A stretch of 7,710 bases of DNA from contig CAIWCQ010000007.1 of assembly GCA_903911165.1 (NCBI GenBank), positions 1 through 7,710 on the forward strand, written 5' to 3'. How positions within the stretch are numbered: position 1 is the stretch's first letter; every line of letters starts with the position of its first letter. Below, piece by piece: positions 1 through 5,542 of this stretch. The DNA is from an uncultured Actinomycetes bacterium. Its GTDB lineage: Bacteria > Actinomycetota > Actinomycetes > Mycobacteriales > Mycobacteriaceae. The notes under the pieces were generated by a model that had not been told where the DNA came from, searched no databases, and saw nothing but the letters and a program-made list of their open reading frames with translations. The position numbers and the translations under genes are program-made.

Positions 1-15
1 CATGTTCGAATAATA
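1..15 (-). promoter_or_regulatory. Partial LexA (SOS) half-site with a -10 box for a gene to the left
   Basis: Read leftward, the edge gives TATTAT (15-10), then TCGAAC (9-4), then ATG at 3-1. TATTAT fits the mycobacterial TANNNT -10 pattern, and a six-base gap to the ATG fits leaderless transcription. TCGAAC is one arm of the known actinobacterial LexA operator TCGAAC-N4-GTTCGA; the other arm would lie outside the window. An operator placed over the start codon is typical of SOS-controlled genes, including the 13E12/DUF222 HNH endonuclease family. Only half of the operator is visible, so this is tentative. Confidence 0.35.
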
Positions 16-80
16 AACCAGGCCCCCGACAAGAACCGAAGACAAACTGGGACACGGGTAGGGGCGTAGGTGGGCGAGAT

Positions 81-1196
81 TTACTGCGGGTACCGCAATA
101 CCGCGGTGACCGGCGATCCACCGGGCAACCGGTCAGCCGACAGTGCCAACACCCGGCCGCCATTGGCCACCACCCGACGGGCCAACTCCTCGGCGAGCAC
201 CGGTCCGTCCGGATCCAGCGTGATTGCGCCGTCGTCGCCGATGGTGCCGCGTTCGTCGTACTCGCGATCGATGATCAGCGTGGCCACCGCGCTGTTGGTG
301 GCGGCCCGGGCGATGTCGGCAAGGTCGGTGGTGGCGCGCCGTTGCCCGCGTCTCTCGTCGACCGTATTCGCAAGTGCTGCATCGGTTTCTGCGGCATGCG
401 CGACGAGCACGGGCTTGACCGCGTCGGCGATCTTGGTCAGGCTCCACTTGTCCGGGTTGGCCTCGACGCCGAGGGACACCAGTGTCGGTGCGCTGCACAC
501 CTGACGGAAGATCGAGTAGATCGGCTCCGTTGCGATCAGAATCAACGGACGTTCATCGCCGCGCAGCATCGGCATCAGCGCGTCGTCGACCAGCCGCGCG
601 AATTGGCGGATCCGAACTCTTTTGCCCTCCGAACCCACCAGCCGGCCGGATGGGGACCGATCCTTCAGCGAGGACTTTCCGGCTGCACTGGCGGCATCGG
701 AGGGCATGCCTGCCACCTTCACCTCCTTGGGCGGGAGATCCGCGGCGACGTCGACCAGTCGGACCTCGCCCTCGGACAGGCAGAGCACGTGTGCATCCTG
801 GGCGGCCGTCGCCGCAATCAGTTGGATCAGGTTGGCTTTGTCGTCGACGTGAACCTGGGCATTGGGCCGGTGCGGCAACCGGAACGTCCACTGACCGTCG
901 GGAGTGGCGATCACGCCGAGGCCATGCGACTGGTGCGCCCAGAAGTCGTCGTCGTCAATCAGGTCGAGCAGCTGCACCTCGATGTACTCGTCCTCGCCGC
1001 GCGGCAATTCGGGCCGCTGACGAACCTCGATCATCGCTTCCTTGACGAGGTTATGCAGAGCCATCGCTTCGGCGGCGCCGTCCTGACTGATCGGCGTCGT
1101 CGGCATGTAGATGGTCACCACCGCGGGTGCGTTGATCGCTGCCAGTAGTCGCAGTTCCGTCTCGCTGGGGATATCGAGATGCCACATGCCGCCCAC
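81..1196 (-). CDS. baeRF-family (bacterial archaeo-eukaryotic release factor-like) protein, probably family 11
   Basis: This is a cytoplasmic protein of about 370 residues built like the eRF1-like 'baeRF' families. Numbering is from a TTG at 1202. The N-terminal part (about 6-130) carries an LDIPSETELR opening and the VTIYMPTTP strand. A central domain (about 135-260) begins HVLCLSEGEVRLVDV. The C-terminal L7Ae-like part (about 295-373) has ATNSAVATLIID and ends in GGRVLAL, LPGGSPV and AVLRYP. No GGQ peptide-release motif is seen, so classical termination is unlikely; ribosome rescue or binding is inferred from fold membership only. Three starts are possible: TTG 1202, GTG 1196 and ATG 1187. 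GTG 1196 is preferred because GAGGCG (1210-1205) lies eight bases upstream, although homologues often begin near the ATG. The stop is TAA at 83-81. The gene is divergent from the permease gene. The assignment to family 11 rests on memory of the N-terminal pattern. Confidence 0.75.
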   Translation of the reverse strand: MGGMWHLDIPSETELRLLAAINAPAVVTIYMPTTPISQDGAAEAMALHNLVKEAMIEVRQRPELPRGEDEYIEVQLLDLIDDDDFWAHQSHGLGVIATPDGQWTFRLPHRPNAQVHVDDKANLIQLIAATAAQDAHVLCLSEGEVRLVDVAADLPPKEVKVAGMPSDAASAAGKSSLKDRSPSGRLVGSEGKRVRIRQFARLVDDALMPMLRGDERPLILIATEPIYSIFRQVCSAPTLVSLGVEANPDKWSLTKIADAVKPVLVAHAAETDAALANTVDERRGQRRATTDLADIARAATNSAVATLIIDREYDERGTIGDDGAITLDPDGPVLAEELARRVVANGGRVLALSADRLPGGSPVTAVLRYPQ

Positions 1197-1208
1197 GTCC
1201 AATTCGCC

Positions 1209-1228
1209 TCGGGGTCTGAACGCCCCGA
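1209..1228. other. Inverted repeat in the baeRF/permease divergent spacer
   Basis: TCGGGG (1209-1214) pairs perfectly with CCCCGA (1223-1228) around an eight-base loop. On the leftward transcript it would sit just before, and slightly overlap, the GAGGCG ribosome-binding site of the baeRF gene. It could therefore hinder ribosome loading, or serve as a DNA operator for the divergent pair. A six-base stem in GC-rich DNA may also be chance. Confidence 0.3.
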
Positions 1229-1234
1229 ACAGTA
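1229..1234 (-). promoter_or_regulatory. Candidate -10 box for the baeRF gene
   Basis: TACTGT on the minus strand fits TANNNT. It would start transcription near 1222, giving a leader of about 26 bases that contains the GAGGCG ribosome-binding site of the GTG 1196 start. No recognisable -35 element is seen at the usual distance, which is common in mycobacteria. Confidence 0.3.
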
Positions 1235-1261
1235 CGGGACGCCGGTTGCGGACGGCCCGGT

Positions 1262-1267
1262 TAGGGT
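1262..1267 (+). promoter_or_regulatory. Candidate -10 box for the permease gene (possibly leaderless)
   Basis: TAGGGT fits TANNNT and lies exactly six bases before the GTG at 1274, so transcription could begin on the start codon itself. The same bases include AGGG (1263-1266), seven bases from the GTG, which could instead act as a ribosome-binding site on a longer transcript. The two readings exclude each other, and the sequence does not decide between them. Confidence 0.3.
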
Positions 1268-1273
1268 TCCGAG

Positions 1274-2056
1274 GTGTCCGTCGCCCACATGATCCTGATC
1301 GCGGTTGCGGGACTCGGGGCGGGCGTCATCAACTCGCTGGTGGGCTCCGGCACGCTGATCACTTTCCCGACTCTGGTGGCGCTGGGTTTTCCGCCGGTGA
1401 CCGCGACGATGTCCAATGCCATCGGCGTGGTGGGCGGCAGCGTCTCGGGCACCTGGGGGTACCGCAAGGAGTTGAGTGGCCAGTGGCATCGGCTGCGCTG
1501 GCAGATTCCCGCCTCGGTCGTTGGCGCACTGATCGGTTCATTCCTGTTGCTGCACCTGCCCGAGAAAATCTTCACCCAGATCGTGCCGGTCTTGCTGATC
1601 CTGGCGCTGATGCTGGTGATCGCGGGCCCGCGGATTCAGTCTTATGCGCGTCGACGGGCCGAGGCAGCCGGACGATCAGCCGATCAGGTGCCGCCGCTGC
1701 GGATGGCGGCCTTGGTGCTGGGGACCTTCGCCGTGGGTGTTTACGGCGGGTATTTCACTGCGGCGCAGGGCATTCTGCTGATGGGTTTGATGGGCGCGTT
1801 GCTCCCTGAAGACGTCCAGCGAATGAACGCGGCGAAAAACCTGCTGTCGCTTTTGGTCAACGTCGTCGCGGCGATCAGCTACACCCTGGTGGCCTTCGAC
1901 CGGATCAGCTGGCTTGCCGCCGGGCTGATCGCTGCGGGCTCGTTGATCGGCGGATGGCTGGGCTCGCGGTACGGACGTCGGCTGTCTCCGAATGCGCTGC
2001 GGGCGGTGATCGTGGTGGTCGGGTTGATCGGGTTAGTCCGGTTGCTGATGGTGTGA
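1274..2056 (+). CDS. TauE/SafE-family (sulfite exporter-like) membrane permease
   Basis: This is an integral inner-membrane protein of 260 residues, the usual size for the TauE/SafE (formerly DUF81) family, which moves organosulfur anions, sulfite or related anions. Two related halves are visible. The first opens with GAGVINSLVGSGTLITFP (residues 16-32), and the second with GVYGGYFTAAQGILLMG (155-171) followed by NAAKNLLSLLVN (185-196), all characteristic of the family. Hydrophobic stretches at about 5-27, 31-50, 77-97, 100-118, 143-170, 186-207, 212-231 and 242-259 suggest about eight membrane segments. A charged loop (about 119-142, rich in Arg) separates the halves. The GTG at 1274 is preferred over the ATG at 1289 because AGGG and a -10 box are well placed for it. 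No sulfur-metabolism gene lies next to it, so the substrate is unknown. Confidence 0.88.
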   Translation: MSVAHMILIAVAGLGAGVINSLVGSGTLITFPTLVALGFPPVTATMSNAIGVVGGSVSGTWGYRKELSGQWHRLRWQIPASVVGALIGSFLLLHLPEKIFTQIVPVLLILALMLVIAGPRIQSYARRRAEAAGRSADQVPPLRMAALVLGTFAVGVYGGYFTAAQGILLMGLMGALLPEDVQRMNAAKNLLSLLVNVVAAISYTLVAFDRISWLAAGLIAAGSLIGGWLGSRYGRRLSPNALRAVIVVVGLIGLVRLLMV

Positions 2057-2097
2057 GGGCCCCGTCCCTGGATTCGGGTGGCCGCAGGGCGCTGCGG

Positions 2098-2103
2098 TAC
2101 GCT
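2098..2103 (+). promoter_or_regulatory. Candidate -10 box for tRNA-Pro
   Basis: TACGCT matches TANNNT and would start transcription near 2110, about 27 bases before the mature tRNA 5' end. No clear -35 box is visible, only a weak TTCGGG at 2073-2078 with a long spacer. The alternative is read-through from the permease gene, which ends at 2056. Confidence 0.3.
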
Positions 2104-2111
2104 CATGCCCT

Positions 2112-2132
2112 GCTGCCGGCGATTCCGGCAGC
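2112..2132 (+). other. Perfect hairpin directly upstream of tRNA-Pro
   Basis: GCTGCCGG (2112-2119) and CCGGCAGC (2125-2132) form an uninterrupted eight-base-pair stem with loop CGATT. The stem ends four bases before the tRNA. There is no T-run after it, so it is not a canonical intrinsic terminator. It could be a T-less terminator for the permease gene, or a structured 5' leader removed when the pre-tRNA is processed by RNase P. Confidence 0.45.
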
Positions 2133-2136
2133 GCCG

Positions 2137-2213
<77 letters not shown>

Positions 2214-2245
2214 GGTCAGAGGGTGTTTTGGTCTTGCCGAACCGT

Positions 2246-3496
2246 TCAGCTGTACAGCAGGTATCCCGCCCGGCTTGCGCGGAACTGGGCGGCCGCTCGG
2301 TCCCAATCTGTCAGCAGCGGTGCGAGTCGATCGGCGTTTATCGCCAGGCGCACCCGATCAGATCCGGTAAGCGCGTCGATCGACGGCCCCCAGGCGAAGT
2401 CCCCCGGATGCTGTGTGCGGATCGTGTCAATGAGTAGCAGCGCCGTGCGAACCGGTCGGTATGCCTGCCGATCGGTGATGGTTAATCGGATGGCCGGGAT
2501 GTTTTGTCCGGGAAATTTGGCGGCGGTGCCGGCGACCGGGACGGTGACGGCTCCGAAGGCGATGCCCGGCAGGGCAAACGCGTTCATCGTCGCGACCACC
2601 GCCGCCGCATCCAGCCACGGCGCCCCAATCTGCTCGAAGGGCCGGTCGGTGCCGCGGCCCTCCGAGAGATTGGTGCCTTCGAAGTAGACCGTGCCGGGGT
2701 AGCTCGTCACGGCCGCCAGCGATCGGAGGTTGGGTGACGGGTTCACCCAGGGCAGGCCCGTTTGGTCGAACCACTGCCCGCGGCGCCAGCCCTGCACCGG
2801 AACGACGGTCAGGTCCGCACCGATACCCTGCTGCTGGTTGAACAGCGTGGCCAGCTCGCCGACCGTCATACCGTGCCGCGCGGGGATGGGGTACATGCCG
2901 ATGAATGACGCGAAGGCCGGGTCCAGCAGGGCGCCTTCCACGATGTCGCCGCCGATCGGATTAGGCCGGTCGAGAACGACGAACGGGATGCCCTTGCGCG
3001 CCGCGGCCTGCATCGACAGCGCCATCGTCGACACGTACGTCCAGGTGCGTCCGCCGACCTCCTGAAGGTCATAGACCAGGACGTCCACGTTCTTCAGCAT
3101 CTCGGGAGTCGGGCTGTTGCCTTGCGCCGCATAGAGGGAGTAGACCGGCACGCCGGTCTTCGCGTCGACACCATCACCGACCGTGACACCCGCCTCGAGG
3201 GTGCCGCGGATGCCGTGTTCCGGCGCCAGCAGGGCCACCAGTGTCAGGTCGTCGCTCTGGGCGATCAGATCGATGTCCGACGTGCCTGACCGGTCGATGC
3301 CGGTGTTGTTGGTGATGAGGCCGACCCGTTTGCCGCGCAAGGCAGCCGGCACGTCATCGAGGAAGACCTCGATGCCCGGACGTACGCCTGCCGCGGCCGG
3401 AGCCGCCGACACCGGTGACGGCGCACCGCACAGCAGCAGGATGAACGCCAGGAAAGCGCTCAGCGACAGCCGGTGGCCGGATCGTGCGACGGGCAT
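2246..3496 (-). CDS. namZ: Secreted NamZ-type exo-beta-N-acetylmuramidase (DUF1343 family)
   Basis: This 416-residue exported protein matches the NamZ family (formerly DUF1343, B. subtilis YbbC type), whose characterised members release N-acetylmuramic acid from the non-reducing ends of peptidoglycan fragments. Conserved blocks in order are VGLITNNTGIDR (58-69), LLAPEHGIRG (89-98), VYDLQEVGGRTWTY (141-154), VVLDRPNPIGG (173-183), ARHGMTVGE (206-214), PWVNPSPNL (249-257), YPGTVYFEGTNLSEGRGT (266-283), PFEQIGAPW (286-294) and a C-terminal SRAGYLLY (408-415). The signal peptide has a hydrophobic core at about 11-23 and a likely cleavage after PVSA (28-31). Cys23 follows LLL, which is a poor lipobox, so a lipoprotein is possible but not favoured. 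The ATG at 3496 lacks a ribosome-binding site, but a -10 box sits six bases upstream. It is convergent with the tRNA and divergent from the oxidoreductase. Confidence 0.92.
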   Translation of the reverse strand: MPVARSGHRLSLSAFLAFILLLCGAPSPVSAAPAAAGVRPGIEVFLDDVPAALRGKRVGLITNNTGIDRSGTSDIDLIAQSDDLTLVALLAPEHGIRGTLEAGVTVGDGVDAKTGVPVYSLYAAQGNSPTPEMLKNVDVLVYDLQEVGGRTWTYVSTMALSMQAAARKGIPFVVLDRPNPIGGDIVEGALLDPAFASFIGMYPIPARHGMTVGELATLFNQQQGIGADLTVVPVQGWRRGQWFDQTGLPWVNPSPNLRSLAAVTSYPGTVYFEGTNLSEGRGTDRPFEQIGAPWLDAAAVVATMNAFALPGIAFGAVTVPVAGTAAKFPGQNIPAIRLTITDRQAYRPVRTALLLIDTIRTQHPGDFAWGPSIDALTGSDRVRLAINADRLAPLLTDWDRAAAQFRASRAGYLLYS

Positions 3497-3502
3497 CAGC
3501 GC

Positions 3503-3508
3503 ACTATA
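3503..3508 (-). promoter_or_regulatory. -10 box of a probable leaderless promoter for the NamZ gene
   Basis: The minus strand reads TATAGT, then GCGCTG, then the ATG at 3496. TATAGT is close to the consensus mycobacterial -10, and the six-base gap places the transcription start on the A of the start codon. No Shine-Dalgarno sequence precedes the ATG, consistent with a leaderless mRNA. No -35 element is apparent. Confidence 0.55.
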
Positions 3509-3556
3509 TCGGGGAGCTCGCCCTTCTCGTTCGTACTGCTTTGCGATAGTTCAAGT

Positions 3557-3562
3557 TACTGT
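3557..3562 (+). promoter_or_regulatory. Candidate -10 box for the oxidoreductase-methyltransferase operon
   Basis: TACTGT fits TANNNT and would start transcription near 3569, giving a leader of about 23 bases that contains the GGGGA ribosome-binding site at 3582-3586. No good -35 box is seen at 17-18 bases upstream; TTGCGA at 3541-3546 is too close. The two divergent promoters share the 95-bp AT-richer spacer 3497-3591. Confidence 0.28.
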
Positions 3563-3591
3563 TCACAGCCAAACCTGCATCGGGGACCAAC

Positions 3592-4884
3592 ATGTCGGAA
3601 CTGCTCGCCCAATCACTGCCCCTACCCTGTGGTGCCCGCTTGCGTAACCGCCTCGCCAAAGCCGCCATGACCGAGGGCCTGGCTGACCCCGCCGGCATCC
3701 CGACGGCGGAACTGGACAGGCTGTACGGGCTGTGGAGCGATGGCGGCGCGGGGCTGCTGTTAACCGGCAATATCCTCGTCGACGGCGATCACCTAGAGCG
3801 ACCGGGCAATGTGATTATTGATCGGGAGCCTGATGCCGCAACGCATGCGGCACTGTCGCGCTGGGCTGCAGCCGCTACCCGCAACGGTAATCACTTCTGG
3901 GCGCAGATCAGCCATGCGGGTCGCCAGACACAGAAAATCATCAATCCTCATCCGAAAGCGCCGTCCGCGGTAAAAGTCGGCTTGCCGGGTGGCCAGTTCG
4001 GTGAACCCGTTGCGCTCACAGTTTCCGAAATTGAAGAGATCGTTCAGCGCTTCGGGGTATGCGCCGCAGCCGTTAAAGCGGCCGGATTCACCGGCGTACA
4101 GATTCACGCCGCCCACGGTTACCTGTTGTCGCAGTTTTTGAGTCCGCGCAGCAATGTGCGCACTGATCAGTTCGGTGGTGCACTCGCCAATCGCGCCAGA
4201 GCGTTACTGGAGACCGTGAAGACGGTGCGGGCGGCGGTGGGGCCTGACTTTCCCGTGGCGGTCAAACTCAACAGTGCCGACTTCCAGAAAGGCGGATTCG
4301 CCTTTGAGGACAGCTTGCAGGTGGCGCAGTGGCTGCAAGACGCGGGCGTCGACCTACTGGAAATATCCGGCGGCACCTACGAGCAACCGAAGTTATTGGG
4401 CGTTGAGGGTATCGAGGAGGAGGAGCCGCAACATGTCGCGCACTCCACGTTGATGCGCGAGGCTTATTTTGTGGATTTCGCACTCGCCATGCGGGAGAAG
4501 GTTTCTATTCCGTTGATGGTGACCGGAGGCTTCCGGCGGCGCGACGTGATGGAACAGGCCATCCGTAGCGGCGGTGCCGACCTGATTGGCGTGGGACGGC
4601 CGCTGTGTGTGATAACCGATGCGCCCGCGCAAATCCTGCAGGGGATGGCGGAGCTGCCGCGCTACGAGGCGCAACTGGCGCTGTTTCCAAGCTGGCTGGC
4701 GTTTCTCAACAGGATCAAGACCGTGCGCACTTTCGCCAGCTTTGGTGTGCAGTACTGGTACTACGCGCAGCTGGAGATGCTGGGGACTAACGGCAGGGCG
4801 GCACCCGACATGTCAGTGTTTGCGGCAACTCGCACGGTCCTTGCGCAGCAGCGGCGCTGGGTCGCAGCGCGTCGCCGGCTGTGA
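3592..4884 (+). CDS. Old Yellow Enzyme-family NADH:flavin oxidoreductase
   Basis: This is a cytoplasmic FMN-binding TIM-barrel enzyme of 430 residues, in a family that reduces activated C=C bonds using NAD(P)H. Visible motifs are LRNRLAKAAMTE (17-28), QISHAGRQ (105-112), and the signature IHAAHGYLLSQFLSP (171-185) with the substrate-binding His172/His175 pair and Tyr177, followed by NVRTDQFGG (188-196). The FMN phosphate-binding segments are MVTGGF (309-314) and LIGVGRP (331-337). No C-terminal 4Fe-4S cysteine cluster or FAD domain is present, so it is not a full 2,4-dienoyl-CoA reductase. An aromatic-rich tail of about 65 residues follows the barrel. The ATG at 3592 has GGGGA five bases upstream. 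Its G+C is visibly lower than its neighbours (55-67 % in three sampled lines). It contains TTA codons at residues 57, 205 and 268 and ATA at 258 and 341. The substrate is unknown; the downstream methyltransferase is translationally coupled. Confidence 0.93.
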   Translation: MSELLAQSLPLPCGARLRNRLAKAAMTEGLADPAGIPTAELDRLYGLWSDGGAGLLLTGNILVDGDHLERPGNVIIDREPDAATHAALSRWAAAATRNGNHFWAQISHAGRQTQKIINPHPKAPSAVKVGLPGGQFGEPVALTVSEIEEIVQRFGVCAAAVKAAGFTGVQIHAAHGYLLSQFLSPRSNVRTDQFGGALANRARALLETVKTVRAAVGPDFPVAVKLNSADFQKGGFAFEDSLQVAQWLQDAGVDLLEISGGTYEQPKLLGVEGIEEEEPQHVAHSTLMREAYFVDFALAMREKVSIPLMVTGGFRRRDVMEQAIRSGGADLIGVGRPLCVITDAPAQILQGMAELPRYEAQLALFPSWLAFLNRIKTVRTFASFGVQYWYYAQLEMLGTNGRAAPDMSVFAATRTVLAQQRRWVAARRRL

Positions 4885-5531
4885 TGGCACCGCAGTCGTC
4901 CGTCCCGGGCGAGGACCGCTACCACGACTTCCCCGACGGCTTCTTCACCCGGTCCGACGAGGACGACGACCGTGGCTTCTACGGCCAACCGCGGCTGGTG
5001 CAGCACATCGACGACGGTGCCATCGCGGCGGTGCGCGACCTCTACGACGAGCTCGGCTTGTACGGCGAGGTGCTCGACCTGTGCAGCTCCTGGGTGTCGC
5101 ACCTGGCCCGGACCCCGCAACGGCTGGTCGTACTCGGTATGAACGCCTTTGAGCTCGAACGGAATCCGCAGGCGCACCAACGGGTGGTCAAGGACCTCAA
5201 CCGCGAGCCCGCGCTGCCGTTCGCCGATGCCTCCTTCGACGGGGCGATGTGCACGGTGTCGGTCGACTACTTGGTCCGGCCCCTTGAGGTGTTCGGCGAG
5301 GTGGCCCGGGTGCTGCGGCCCGGTGCGCCATTCGTATGCACGTTCTCCAACCGCTGCTTCCCGACAAAGGCCATCCGGGGTTGGCTCGCCACCGACGACG
5401 AGTTCCACGTGCGGCTGGTGGCCGAGTACTTCCGCCGATCGGCCGGCTGGGATGAGCCCCGCATCGACCAACGCCCGACGCCGGGTGACCCGCTCTTCGC
5501 CGTGTGGGCCCACCGCTCGTTACGCGTCTGA
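4884..5531 (+). CDS. Class I SAM-dependent methyltransferase domain protein
   Basis: This small cytoplasmic protein (215 residues from ATG 4884; residue numbers here count from a possible GTG at 4881) looks like a methyltransferase of the type-11-like group. Motif I is EVLDLCSSWVSHL (63-75), lacking the usual GxGxG but ending in the expected acidic-strand position. GMNAFELERNP (86-96) and KDLNREPALPFADASFDG (104-121) follow. Next come SVDYLVRPLEVFGEVARVLRPGA (127-149, motifs IV-VI region) and FSNRCFPTKAI (155-165). I recall the SSWVSHL, GMN..EL..NP, DLN and SNRCFPTKAI blocks as conserved in a family found in bacteria and plants, so the odd motif I is probably native and not decay. The ATG overlaps the upstream stop (TGATG), with no evident ribosome-binding site, so translation is probably coupled. 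Its G+C is near 70 %. The acceptor substrate is unknown. Confidence 0.8.
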   Translation: MAPQSSVPGEDRYHDFPDGFFTRSDEDDDRGFYGQPRLVQHIDDGAIAAVRDLYDELGLYGEVLDLCSSWVSHLARTPQRLVVLGMNAFELERNPQAHQRVVKDLNREPALPFADASFDGAMCTVSVDYLVRPLEVFGEVARVLRPGAPFVCTFSNRCFPTKAIRGWLATDDEFHVRLVAEYFRRSAGWDEPRIDQRPTPGDPLFAVWAHRSLRV

Positions 5532-5542
5532 GGGCTAGCCCA

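Noticed and set aside
342..1148. Long plus-strand open frame of 268 codons opposite the baeRF gene
   Set aside because: It is a mirror of a real high-G+C gene: its protein is Arg/His/Gly-rich with no recognisable domain, while the minus strand gives a coherent baeRF protein.
2249..2258. Palindrome GCTGTACAGC near the NamZ stop codon
   Set aside because: It lies inside the last codons of the NamZ gene, is short and has no T-run, so neither a terminator nor an operator can be supported.
4761..5513. Minus-strand 250-codon open frame opposite the methyltransferase
   Set aside because: It lacks any domain and opposes a protein with clear methyltransferase motifs and a coupled start.
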